The notes: generated from the letters alone by a model not told the origin. 64,000 nt of DNA from Thamnaconus septentrionalis (GCA_009823395.1 CM020516.1:6344501-6408500); one strand, 5' to 3'. Positions 21,715 through 31,801 are shown, counted from the stretch's first letter. A program made the numbers and translations.

Positions 21715-22060
21715 CCCCCTGACATTCCCAGATAATGTCGGCATTAAGTTGATTTGGGTAAATTTGCACACCATATGCTGCGGTATCAAACACCTACATT
21801 TAAGCGGGATATGGCGCGGCATTCGCTAATAGCCGCGCCATTTGAGCTTGTTTATCTAATGCGCCTGTTAATGTTATTTATTGGGAGGCTGCTTGCGATC
21901 CCGGCTCCTCCGTGCATGCTAAGGAGACGGACATAAGATATGCAAATGCGGCCGTCGTCCCAACTTCGTGGCAGTAAAACAGAGCATTTGCATTTGATCT
22001 AGCACATAATAAACCGGTTATTAGCATTTTAAATGCGTCAAACAAACTTGAAAAATGTGG
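21715..22060. promoter_or_regulatory. Candidate conserved enhancer with paired octamers and a palindrome
   Basis: Repeat-free block holding a perfect 10-base inverted repeat ATGGCGCGGC / GCCGCGCCAT (21811-21820, 21832-21841; loop with CTAATA) and two POU octamers in opposite orientation (ATGCAAAT 21940-21947, ATTTGCAT 21986-21993). TAAT-type motifs (GTTTATCTAATG, GTTAATG, GGTTATTAGC) surround them. This is the kind of composition seen in deeply conserved enhancers of neural genes. It is inference until aligned with other species. Confidence 0.4.
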
Positions 22061-22554
22061 CCTGGACTGGTGCGCGTGGGTCCTCCTGCGGCATTAAGTC
22101 AAAACGCACATGCATACAGCACACGTGCCTTCAAATCACGCAGAGAGAGAAGTCGAAGCTCGAGCGTGCACGTAATTAGAAAAGTGCTGTACACAGGAGC
22201 AAAGTGATGATGCGCTTGATGGAGGTGTTTCCTCGCCATCCGTCTCCGTCTCTCCAAACTCATGAACTGCGGCTCGGAACAGTAATGCACGCGGGCAATT
22301 AGTTAGATTCAACAAGTCACCATCTCCCAGCGCCAGGAGAAGCAGGTCTGACTGGAGGCGCCGCCAGCAGCAGCATGTGACCTTCTGGTTTTAAGGTGAC
22401 GTGATGACCGTTGCACGTGTTTGTTTGTCCAAGTCAGACTCCAGTGCAACAGCGCCACCTAGTGAATCACCTTAAAAACATAATGGATCTCCAGAAACAG
22501 CATATTTAGCCCTTTCTTTGTCACACTTTGCTATGGAATGACATTTGTTCTTCT

Positions 22555-22587
22555 ATACATATATGTATATATGTATATACATATATG

Positions 22588-22630
<43 letters not shown>

Positions 22631-22640
22631 GCAGGCTGGC
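22555..22640. repeat. AT/GTATAT microsatellite
   Basis: Alternating ATAT and GTATAT units running into the left arm of the palindrome at 22631. Reading frames through it are repeat artefacts. Confidence 0.9.
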
Positions 22641-22708
22641 CTTATCGTCACATGTCATGTCAGTGCAGTGTGAGTTTCATCACATATATATATGTATATA
22701 TATATATA

Positions 22709-22754
<46 letters not shown>

Positions 22755-22825
22755 CACACACATGTATATATATATATGTGTGATGAAACTCAGACTGCAC
22801 TGATGTGACGATAAGGCCAGCCTGC
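22631..22825. repeat. Long inverted repeat (fold-back) around an AT core
   Basis: Arms: GCAGGCTGGCCTTATCGTCA from 22631 and its complement ending at 22825. The pairing continues through CAGTGCAGTNTGAGTTTCAT, about 50 bases per arm. The left arm carries a 7-base extra piece (GTCATGT) that the right lacks. The centre is about 90 bases of TA/GTATAT repeat. It may be a fold-back MITE or a local inverted duplication. Confidence 0.85.
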
Positions 22826-23340
22826 ACCGCCTCTGTTAATGAGCCAGAGTGGCAGGCTGAGTGAGGAGCACAAAGGGCAGCAGGAGAGCTGTAGAAATTG
22901 GTTTTTCATTAGTGCTTAATGATGTGATAATCTCCCTAACAGTGGCCTTGCAGCCCTCAGTACTCCTCTGATGGCTCGAGTGCGTTTTTCCTGAGTGTGT
23001 GTGAGTCCAACATTAATGTTCACGTGATGCTGTGTTTGTGTGTGGTTCAAACCCTCCGCGTGCGTGTGTGATGAAGCTGTTAGATTAGGAACGAGTGGGT
23101 GTGGGGACACACATGCAGGCCGGACCTGCTGCTGCGGGCCTCCCCTTCTCTGTACGAGCGGAGCCGCTCACAAGCCCCTCGGTGCGCGAGGCTCTAATCC
23201 TACACGTTAATCTCACTCCGCGGCTCATTCTTCCTGCGAAAATGCACGCAAACACGCCGGCTTTCATTCTCCGCTCGCCCAGAACCCGGCTTTGTTTTCT
23301 GCTCATGTGAACCTATTGCGAGAGGGCCAAGCGGACACAA
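22826..23340. other. Non-coding block, partly motif-rich
   Basis: 22826-22980 is repeat-free with CATTAGTGCTTAATGATG and could be regulatory. 23080-23310 is GC-richer with CTCTAATCC and GTTAATCTC. No gene is seen. Confidence 0.3.
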
Positions 23341-23344
23341 AGTG

Positions 23345-23615
23345 ACACAGGGAGGAGGAGGAGGAGGAGAGGAGGGGGGTGGAGGAGGACGAGGAGGAGG
23401 AGGTGGGGTGGAAGTGGGAGGAAAAGGAGGAGAAGGAGAGGTGGAGGAGGGGAGGAGGAGAGTTAGAGGAGGTGGGGGGAGTTAGAGGAAGTGGAGGAGC
23501 AGGGAGGAGAAGGTGAGGGCGAAGGGGAGGAGAAGAAGGAAGAAGAGGAGGAGAAGAAAGAGAAGGAGGGTGAGGAGAAGGGGAGGAGAGGAGGAGGTGA
23601 GGAGGAATGGGCCGG
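23345..23615. repeat. Purine-rich GGA/GAGGA tract
   Basis: About 270 bases almost entirely purine on the plus strand, built from GGA, GGAGAA and GAGGT units. Serine/proline-rich antisense frames here are artefacts. Confidence 0.9.
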
Positions 23616-23699
23616 ACTGAAAGGAGGCGATGGGAGGTGTCTGATTGTTCCGTGCTGAAAGGGACAGTTAAAAGGAGAAGCTTGCAGCAAAAGCTGGTG

Positions 23700-24480
23700 G
23701 TGGTGGTGTGTGTGTGTGTGTGTAATGAATGAGCAGAGCGACACATTGACACTGGAGGTGGTTTCTCGGCACTGAAGGAGCTGTGCAGATGCAGGTCGAA
23801 GCAGCACATGGTGTCACAAGGCTGTAGGTTACTTTGCGGAAAAAACGATGGCTGGAGCCGCTGAAGCAGGTTGAGGTGCTTATTTACAACAACAAAAAAA
23901 GTGAAAAACAGAAGAAAAAAAACTCAGATGTCCCGAAAACCAAATAAATCAACAACAACTTGAGGACACTTTAAGGGGAAAAAATAGGGTGCTGCTCTGG
24001 TCTGCAGCACCCTCTGAACCACCCGGCCTTGGTGGCCAGAGGCTTTTAACAGCCAAGCCCCTCCCCCTGGACCAAGCCACTGTGAACGGGTAAATTACAA
24101 AAATACCCAATAAAGGGTATTTAAGTATCAGGCGAGGCTCTCTGCCATTGATCTCAACAAAAAACAAACATATACAGTTTGACCACTCCACCCCCCTGAC
24201 AAATGAACGCCAGAATCATCCCACAACACCACTAGTTAAAAGATGACGGCACCCCACATGGTATGCCCCGCTATCAGCACACCTGTGCAGCTGGCTACTT
24301 CCTGTTAGCTATAAAACAGCCCTGTTCGGCGCAGCTCTGTTTCAGACCCAGCGACTGGGGAGGAGCGACAGCAGTCAACAGGACCCCTCAGCAAACAATG
24401 AGAGATGAGTATTTCTGAATAAATAACCTAACTGATTTAAACAACTGGTGTGTGTTCTTGAAAGGTATGACTGTGGGGGG
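23700..24480. other. Spacer with LTR-like signals
   Basis: Includes a perfect 8-base stem AAATACCC/GGGTATTT with AATAAA as its loop (24101-24122), a TATAAAA box at 24310-24316, and AATAAATAA about 110 bases further (24419-24427). The pattern is reminiscent of a solo LTR, but no clear TG...CA ends or target duplication were found. No gene is seen. Confidence 0.25.
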
Positions 24481-24985
24481 TTGTGTCAATATTCAGGTTT
24501 TGATTTGCTGTCACCACAATGACAGAGGGAAATGTGAGGGTGGTACCAGTGATATTGTGCTGAGTGCCATGTGCTGCCAGTCCTCAGCGAGGGGCCTTTG
24601 TCACACATGGTCACAACAACAGTATGAAAATCACCATGTACATTTACATCCAGCTATAGGTTGGTGTCATGATTGTCATCATCATCATCGTCATCAAGGA
24701 TATCTCAACAGATTTGAACAACTGTAGGGGTTTTTGGGTGTTTGCTTCTTTTCATTCTTTCTTCTCCTGCTTTGCAGTCTTTTGGCCTCTGAGGTCCTCC
24801 AGTGATTTCCCATGAAGACCATCCATCAGACCATGATGAACAACATGATGCACAGGTAAGTTGATGGAGAACAAACCCAAAAACCAAGTCTGCAAAGTGT
24901 TTTAAAATTATATTTCACTTTATAATGATTAATTGAACAAAAAGTTAATTGAAAAAAACAACAATTTAAAAAGACTTTTTTTTTT
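24481..24985. other. Non-coding spacer
   Basis: No gene and no clear repeat, apart from a short ATC run near 24680 and a T run at 24977-24996. Confidence 0.4.
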
Positions 24986-24999
24986 TTTTTTTTTTTGCA

Positions 25000-25480
25000 A
25001 ACTTCACCTTCAGTCTGGATTATTGAGGATCTATAAGTGACGAGTTTTAATTAAAACTGTCATGTTGCGTCCAATTTCGCGGCCGCGAATTGAAGAGTTT
25101 GGACTGAAAAAATCTCTGAGAGCAAACTTTGTCGCTCCCGTTTGATAGAACTCATTATGAACATGCTTCAAAAAGCTTTCAGTTGGCAAATGTGTATCAG
25201 AGCGTGTTCAGACAGATCGAAATACGAACATGAAGGTATGTTTCTTCATTAATGAAATGTAAATTTGACTTGTTTTTGCCTAATTAACGGCAATGTCTTC
25301 GGAGAACAAAACAGCCCCACAAATATTAATTAGGACCTCAATATTCATGTTGCTGCCGATGGTTGTGAGGTCTGTAATTAACAAGCTTTGAATTGTTTGA
25401 TCGTCTGCTTAATTAAAGGCTTGTTATAATTTGAAGGTTTGTTTACTTTTCACTAAACGGGGGAAATCTTTTTGATAGTT
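25000..25480. promoter_or_regulatory. Homeodomain-site-dense candidate enhancer
   Basis: Six palindromic TAATTA or ATTAAT sites fall in about 370 bases: TTTTAATTAAAA 25045-25056, CATTAATG 25248-25255, TAATTA 25281-25286, TTAATTA 25326-25332, TAATTA 25375-25380, TTAATTAA 25409-25416. The intervening sequence is repeat-free and balanced. Homeodomain factors bind such sites, and olig3 lies 4 kb downstream. Function is inferred from motif density and position. Confidence 0.45.
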
Positions 25481-25998
25481 TCTTCCGCACCGATTTCACT
25501 AAATGAGCGAGCGGCAGGAAGGAGGAAAAATAAAGCTTTAGAAAAGTTGCTCAGGCTTTTCTGAAAGGTGCAGCACATCTTTTTGACTGCTGAAATTTTA
25601 GGCCAGGTAATAAATGCCCTGCTTCTTGTGTAAACAGCCTGAGTGGATTTGATTGTGTTGTTGCACCCGCTGTTTGTTCAACCTTTGAGGAACTTTGCTG
25701 AAAACTTCTGCTGCACAACTTCTTGGTGTGTTATGAAGCTGGTCTTGTTCTTCTTCTCCTATTAGAATTAATATGGATTTTTTTTTTTTTACCATTATTG
25801 TAAAAGTCCCATATAATGGAAAATTTTATGTTAGTCAATTTCTACCGAAATAGTAAATTGGAAATAATCCCTTTGTGATGTCATACAAGGCACAGCTTAG
25901 CACCATAGGTTTAACATGAGACCTTTAATGTGTTGTATATCATACAGTGGTTTGCTAAATTTTTATTTTGTGGCAAAAATTCAACTCAAATCCTCACT
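25481..25998. other. Non-coding spacer
   Basis: No gene is seen. A T run lies at 25778-25790. The last 100 bases lead into the Harbinger-like copy. Confidence 0.4.
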
Positions 25999-26500
25999 AG
26001 ATGTGTTTCTATTACCCCTAGAATTGTGCAAAACCTAAATATCGCAATAAAAAATTGGTAATGGAAAAAATTACGGAAATTACATTTCGAAAAACCTCTC
26101 AAATATCGCTAAAAGGTTTTTACGCTCTCATGAGGTGGTTTTTCAGACGTATTTTTATAAAGGTATATCACAAATGTGTCATGGAAACACTTTTTTCACA
26201 TATACTTATCACCGGACGTGACGTACGGGGTCACATGACCAGTTCACTGCACATGAAAATGGCGCATTATGTTTGGACGGAGGGGGAGACGGAATATTTT
26301 CTACAACTAATCAAAGAGAAAAATATAACTATTCTCGACAGCAAACAAATTTAAACAAACAAAAGCAAAGGTAATTCTGGTAAATCTCGCGGGATGAGAT
26401 TTGACGAGAATTACGGCTTATGCGCTTCAAGCCATTCAATGGAAACACCTGCAAATCGCAATTGTACTTTGCTTAAATTTTAGAAATATCAGCTACTGAT
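25999..26500 (+). mobile_element. Harbinger-like element, longest of three copies
   Basis: Begins TCACTAGATGTGTTTCTATT and continues GAATTGTGCAAAACCTAAAT, ATCGCAATAAAAA; the 3' part has GAGAATTACGGCTTATGCGC and GGAAACACCTGCAAATCGCA. The same blocks occur at 43090-43308 (plus) and about 36655-37027 (minus). This copy keeps an internal part absent from the short copy and encodes a Myb/SANT-like fragment (see 26253-26354). Confidence 0.65.
26253..26354 (+). pseudogene. Myb/SANT-like domain fragment of a transposon gene
   Basis: A 33-codon frame starting MKMAHYVWTEGETEYFLQLI and continuing KEKNITILDSKQ before a stop. The W-T-x-x-E-T-x-x-F-L-x-L-I-K-E spacing and the LDxKQ ending resemble helix 1-2 of the Myb/SANT-like DNA-binding protein carried by PIF/Harbinger transposons. 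The rest of the domain is missing. It is a relic, not a host gene. Confidence 0.5.
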
Positions 26501-27058
26501 ATTTGTGTTCACGCGTTTCAAACACCCAGGTCTGCAAAGACACGACAGACCTTCCACCTTCTTGGGGAACTGATGAGCAGTGACAGAAGGGAAAAAAGCA
26601 GACAGGAACAGGAAGCAGCAGTGAGGAGAGGAGAAGGTGATTGAGGCAGTTAGGAGGTGAAGGAGGGAGGGTGGGTGAGGGTGGGCGAGGGAAAGAGATG
26701 AGCGGAGGATTTAAAGGAAAGCAAAAGAGCGAAGGCAGCACATTAGCGGCGACCTGCTGCCACACACAGCCAGCGAGTGGCTCCGTCAGGACCGCGGCTC
26801 CGCTGACGAGGCCCCGGACGAACACTGAACACATTAAAACACTCAGAGAAAGTTAAAGGAGCAGTTAATGGAGGAGCGTGACTTTGTCCTCCCTCTCCCT
26901 CTCTGACTCTCACTCACTCACTCACACACACCCACACACACACAGACACACCTACCTGAGATGCTCACACCACACACACAGAAACACACACTCCTACCTG
27001 AGACACTCACACCACACACACACAACTTTCTCTCTCGCTCTCTCTTTCTCTCTCTCTG

Positions 27059-27114
<56 letters not shown>

Positions 27115-27120
27115 CTTCTG
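26501..27120. other. Low-complexity spacer
   Basis: A purine-rich stretch lies at 26590-26720, CA/CTCA-rich sequence at 26890-27060, and a pure CA repeat at 27061-27112. No gene is seen. Confidence 0.5.
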
Positions 27121-27345
27121 GGGCAGCCAGCTCCCCCTCTGCTCCGTCCCCATTCACACATTTCTCCACATTGGCCGGATTAGGAACACTTTCTCCTGGG
27201 TGTGCGAGGCTGCCCCGCCACACAAAGAAACACTTGGGGACGGGATTAGTAGGCTTACAGCGGATTCACATATGTCCAGTTCAAGCAATTGGTATTCAAA
27301 GCTTTACACTTTCAAATGCCACCAAGAGAGAGCAAAGCCAGCCAG
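27121..27345. promoter_or_regulatory. Candidate regulatory block with bicoid-type sites
   Basis: A balanced block between repeats with GGATTAG twice (CCGGATTAGGA and GGGATTAGTAG) and GCGGATTCAC, plus CAAGCAATTGG and TTCAAAGCTTT. OTX/PITX-type factors bind GGATTA. Function is inference. Confidence 0.3.
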
Positions 27346-28420
27346 CGCTTCTTTTTTCCCCCGCCTTTTCTTCCTTATTTCACTTTGGCAGCACCTTTAT
27401 GAGCGGGGCTCTTTTGCTGGACCAACAATGAGGCCATGAATACACATTTATACTGTTCTAGCAGGGAGATCTGGGCGCAGGAGGACAGAGCTGCGAGACG
27501 GACCTGCTGGGGGGGGGGGTCAAATCTAAAAATTTGGGTTTGAAGTGCTGGGTGGCTGGATGGATGGACAGACAGAGGATGGATGGATGGATGGATGGAT
27601 GGTGGTGGTGGCGGCGGCGGCCAGGCGAAGGGTGCTTCAGTTACTTCCACATGTTATTGTCGACGGCCGCTGTCCTCCACTCCAACGCCACAAAACAGAT
27701 TTGGGCCGGGCCCTTCAGAGTGGAGAGAGAGCTCTCAGTGGCTCAATGCGGAACAAGGCCGACTCAATTCAGCATCTTCTCCCCTGTATTTCAGCACAGC
27801 AACGACCCCACCCACCCCACCCCACCTCCACCCGCACCACCACCTGGGGGTCTGGCTCATGCCTTCCTAAATCAGGGGAATGTGCTCCGTGAGGGATAAA
27901 TGTCTACTGCTGATTTAATAAAGGAGCTCATTTTAATTTGTGTGCTTTTATGGCACTGGCTTGGCATGAGAACAGCTGATTTTTCACATAAGAATTTTCT
28001 TTGGCATTTAAGAGGAGAGACATTTAATTATTTACATATATATTTGTCTTATATTATAATATTATAGATATATTATTTTGGTTCATGGCAGTTTATTTAT
28101 TTTTTGTCTTGTCGTCCTTAATCTGGTGCACCAAATAATTTGTCATAATTTTATTTGGAAAAAACTTCTTTTTTTTTCAATTTGCTCATTTTAATTAAAT
28201 CATCACATTAAATTGTGAAAAAAAAACATGTGCAAGCAAGTTTTGATTGCTTTAAAAAAAGAAAAACCTTTAATAGTTCAGTGCTGCATGTTTAATAATT
28301 TGCAGATAAAATTGTGAAAAGAGAGGCATCCATATATTTTTTTAAAGAAAATATTAAAACATATCTTTTTCTTTTCTTTTTTAAAGAAAATATTACCTCA
28401 CAGTGTAGGACTCGCTTGAT
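27346..28420. other. Non-coding spacer upstream of olig3
   Basis: A GGAT tetranucleotide repeat lies at 27577-27600 and a C-rich stretch at 27800-27845. 27880-28000 is repeat-free with GATTTAATAAAGG and CATTTTAATTTG. 28020-28420 is very AT-rich. No gene is seen. Confidence 0.4.
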
Positions 28421-29174
28421 TGTAGAAATCAAAGCGGTGATGCGGCGGATGTTTGGCCATGCAAAGTTTGCTGAACTCTGGCGCCCCGCATGCCGCCATA
28501 TGGGCGGCAGAGAGGCAGGGGTCGGTGCGGGGCCGTGTTACCTCTGTTCCCGCGGCAGCAGGAGCCGCCTGCCCGGTCGGGGGGGAAGCAGCAGCGTCCC
28601 TCCTCATTCCTCGTCGAGCCCTCAGACAACCGGCCAGCCGCGTCTCGGTTTTAAAAAAAATCTGACAGCGGGGTTTATACAAAACCTGGTGCAAAGCAAA
28701 CTCTGCGAGGTGGATGCGTTACAAGTCACTTCTGTCTCTTAAACGGACGGTCAGAGCAAAACTAACCTGCTGCTTTTACCCTCTTAGGCACGTTTTGCGC
28801 ACTCAGGTTTGCAAAAAAAACAAAACTGATGTCCTATTTTAGATGTCAGTAGTAGTTGGCCGGTGTGAGAATAAAGCAGTCTGTCCCGTGGTGGCAACTT
28901 CTGGATCCAGGAGATGAAAAGAGGAGGAGAAGAAGAAGGAGGAGGAGGAGGGAAAAAAGAAAAGAAAAGACGAGGTGGAAACACAAGAGGAGCGCAGAGG
29001 AAGAGAGGAGAGGCGCGCTGTGCCCCCCGACAGGGTCCCGACAATGGCAGTGAATGGCCGGTCGCAGCGCACACCGCCCACCCCCGCCCCCCAACCCCAT
29101 GACTGCATGGCGCGTCATCCTCATAACCGGGCGGCGTGAATAGGAAAAGCCTCTTTTGTCTGGCCGCCGAAGCG
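28421..29174 (+). promoter_or_regulatory. GC-rich upstream region of olig3
   Basis: CpG content rises sharply from about 28440 and stays high through the olig3 coding region, as in CpG islands of developmental genes. 28440-28520 (GTTTGGCCATGCAAAGTTTG, CATGCCGCCATATGGGCGGC) is repeat-free and may be conserved. 28915-28990 is a GGA/GAAA purine tract. No separate gene is seen. Confidence 0.4.
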
Positions 29175-29182
29175 TATAAATA
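29175..29182 (+). promoter_or_regulatory. TATA box of olig3
   Basis: TATAAATA in a GC-rich context, 289 bases upstream of the olig3 start codon. Transcription would start around 29205-29212 and give a 5' leader of about 260 bases. A consensus donor CAG|GTGAGC lies within that leader at 29342-29349. Confidence 0.7.
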
Positions 29183-29470
29183 GCCGCGAGCGGCGTCCTC
29201 CTCGCGCAGAGACAGCAGAGCGCGAGACCATAGAGGGACCTCGCGGACAGCGACGCTCGTCCATGTGACAGGAGGCAGGCAGGAACGCAGGGCAGGCAGG
29301 CAGGCAAGTTGGGGGGCGGGGTGGCTTCAGCCTCGCAGCATCAGGTGAGCGCGCGGAGGAGGGAGAGAGTGAAGAAAAGAGCAGGGGGAAAGAGTGAGAG
29401 TGAGGGGAGAGGGACGATCGAGCGACCACCCACCTCCTCCTCCTCCACCAAAAATAACACCCCCCATAAA

Positions 29471-30406
29471 ATGAATTCGGAATCCAGCCCGAGCAGCAGA
29501 GCCTCCTCCCCGGACATGGACGACATGTTTCTCCGAGAGCACCACCAGCACCACGGCCATCACCTCCACCTGGGCGGCCACCATCACCACCACCACCACC
29601 ACCACGGAGCCTCGTCCGTGTCCTCGTCCACTCAGGGAGGCCAGAGGATGAGCGGAGGAGGTGGAGGAGGAGAGCACCTCCGGCCCGGGGACGGCAAGGC
29701 GGCCTCGGTGGGCAGCAGCAGCAGCGGCCGGGAGAGCCGGGAGAGCCGGGAGAGCCGGGACAAGTTCAAGCTGAAGAAGCAGGTGACCGAGGAGGAGATG
29801 TACGAGCTGCGGCTCAAGATCAACGGGCGCGAGCGGAAGCGCATGCACGACCTCAACCTGGCCATGGACGGCCTGCGCGAGGTCATGCCCTACGCGCACG
29901 GGCCCTCCGTGCGCAAGCTGTCCAAGATCGCCACGCTGCTGCTGGCCAGGAACTACATCCTCATGCTCAACAGCTCCCTGGACGAGATGAAGCGGCTGGT
30001 GGGGGAGATTTACGGCGGCCAGCACTCTGCCTTCCACTGCGGCACCGCCCCCGGGGGCGCGGCGCACTCGGGTGCGGCAGCAGCCGCAGCGGCGGCGGCG
30101 GCAGCAGCGGCGGCGGCCGCTCACCAGGTGCATCCGCTCCTGGGCGGCGCACTGTCCTCCACTGGAGCGCTGCCCGGACTGACCTCCATCCGGGCGCCAC
30201 ACCCGCTGATGAAGGGCTCCCCACCCAACGCCGCGCCGCCGACGCTGCAGCTGGGCTCTGGGTTCCAGCACTGGACCGGCCTGCCGTGCCCCTGCACCAT
30301 CTGCCAGGTGCCGCCACCTCCACCCCCTCCTCATCCTCCTCCACACATCCCCGTCACCTCCACTGGCCTCACCAGACTGACAGTGGAGAGCAAGGAGATG
30401 AAATGA
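29471..30406 (+). CDS. olig3: Oligodendrocyte transcription factor 3 (bHLH)
   Basis: Single-exon gene, 311 residues, in a CpG island. The open frame runs further upstream, but the start is set at MNSESS...[12 protein letters not shown], which matches the OLIG3 N-terminus. A nine-His run lies at 37-45 and a Gly run at 62-67. The bHLH domain covers about 114-170: basic region [12 protein letters not shown] (118-129), helix 1 to MPYAHGPS (139-146), helix 2 [18 protein letters not shown] (149-166). ING and NLAM in the basic region and helix 1, HSAFHCGT (185-192), [10 protein letters not shown] and CPCTICQ in the C-terminal part all fit OLIG3 rather than OLIG2 (INS, NIAM, CSMCQ). A 16-Ala run at 202-217 and a proline/histidine stretch near 290 are lineage additions. 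OLIG3 specifies dorsal spinal cord and hindbrain neuron classes as a nuclear DNA-binding factor. Its closeness to ifngr1 agrees with human 6q23. Confidence 0.96.
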   Translation: MNSESSPSSRASSPDMDDMFLREHHQHHGHHLHLGGHHHHHHHHHGASSVSSSTQGGQRMSGGGGGGEHLRPGDGKAASVGSSSSGRESRESRESRDKFKLKKQVTEEEMYELRLKINGRERKRMHDLNLAMDGLREVMPYAHGPSVRKLSKIATLLLARNYILMLNSSLDEMKRLVGEIYGGQHSAFHCGTAPGGAAHSGAAAAAAAAAAAAAAAAHQVHPLLGGALSSTGALPGLTSIRAPHPLMKGSPPNAAPPTLQLGSGFQHWTGLPCPCTICQVPPPPPPPHPPPHIPVTSTGLTRLTVESKEMK

Positions 30407-30819
30407 TGGGCTGTGGCTGTGACTGCTGTGCTGCTGTTTGTACATAGAGAGAGAGAGAGGGAGAGATCAGGCAGTGACTCTCGCTCTCCGGTGCATGTCG
30501 TCGTTCAGTCTGTTTTCATGTTTGGCGTGTGAGAAAAAAAAAAATTGTTATTTTTGCTCCTTGTAACAAGGACTTATCAAAGACTTTGTCTGCCAGCTGA
30601 AGGCGAACATGGAAAATGAGAATTCTGTTCCGCACCGCAAGATGAAGGAGACTCTTTCGATTTAATACGCATTTTTTTCAAGAAAAAAAGTTTGTTTGTT
30701 TCAAGCGTAATTTTGTGAAAACGAAGAATGCTCTCTGTGCCTTGTACCAAGGATTTAAAATTTAGTTCTGTATGAAATGACATTATTGTGTTTGGCTAAA
30801 TGACTCTGCCACATTAAAA

Positions 30820-30825
30820 AATAAA
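30820..30825 (+). terminator. Proximal candidate poly(A) signal of olig3
   Basis: AATAAA about 415 bases past the olig3 stop codon. A second, better-isolated signal follows at 31046. Confidence 0.4.
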
Positions 30826-31045
30826 AATACGTTTTCAGATTGAATTTGCGGCTGTTGTGTTAGTGTGTGCTGTAAATTATTTTTTCTTTTATTGCCTAAC
30901 TTTTTTTTTTTTTTGCATGATCGGAGCATGACTGTCATTGCTGAACACAATTTGTTATGCTCAGAGACCCCGTGTCTTTATTTTTGTACATTGTTGATGA
31001 CTGATGAAATATTTATTATCGCCCAGCGTCCCTGGATGAAATTTC

Positions 31046-31051
31046 AATAAA
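31046..31051 (+). terminator. Distal candidate poly(A) signal of olig3
   Basis: AATAAAAGTAAAG about 640 bases past the stop codon, the likely end of a 3' UTR of about 660 bases. Confidence 0.5.
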
Positions 31052-31079
31052 AGTAAAGAAATATAAATGGCTTTCTGAC

Positions 31080-31748
31080 TGTTCTTTTCCATCCCTTTAA
31101 AATATATACATATATTTTAAAAAGCAAAAGGTGAAACACGCAGCTGCAAAAAGATAATGCAATAACAGCACATTGGTGAATCACAATATTCAAAAATTGC
31201 TTGTTGCTCATAAAAAAATGTTCTAATTCACAGTGGTTTGAGTTTAAAGGAAACCTTAATTTTGTTTTTCATATTGCAACTCATATCGCAGCACCTCAAT
31301 AAATTAATTGCACGATTTTAGTATTGTTTATATAATATAGCTCCGTTACTCGTATTTCCTGAGACATTTTCTACAACTTTTGCGCACTTTGTTTTTCATG
31401 GGTAAAATATCAAATTCAAGGGAATGTATATCATGGGAACCTTTCTCCATCTTTTTTCAAAGAAGCAGATGATCATAAAGAATTTGCCAAATATTTTCAG
31501 TTTTTTATATAAGATTTAGTTTTTTATATCTACTCTAAATTGATTAAAAAAAAAATTCGTAGCTGGGTTAAAATTCTAACGGCACCACATTTCTACGTAC
31601 AGTTTTATAGGTTTTTTTTAATAAAATGAAAATTGATATTGACAGATAATATTTAAATTTAAATCCTCAACGTACACAGAAAAAATTACAGACGTACATT
31701 CTATTTCTCATTCTTCCATCATTGCACCAACCGGCCCTCAGTCCTCCA

Positions 31749-31749
<1 letters not shown>
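31080..31749. other. AT-rich spacer downstream of olig3
   Basis: Very AT-rich with many A and T runs; no gene or clear repeat family is seen. Confidence 0.5.

Positions 31750-31801
<52 letters not shown>
31750..31801. repeat. CA dinucleotide repeat
   Basis: About 26 uninterrupted CA units. A second run is at 32152-32188, framing the candidate regulatory block 31870-32130. Confidence 0.95.

Noticed and set aside
29309..30406. Calling the bHLH gene olig2 because an EPCIP-like gene is nearby, or using the upstream in-frame start
   Set aside because: The protein starts MNSESS...[12 protein letters not shown], has ING/NLAM in the basic region and LGSGFQHW...CPCTICQ near the end, all OLIG3 features. 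The extra upstream codons lack homology and fall in the 5' leader.
29327..30445. 372-codon antisense frame over olig3
   Set aside because: Mirror of a GC-rich coding exon; no domain, no independent promoter or splice signals.
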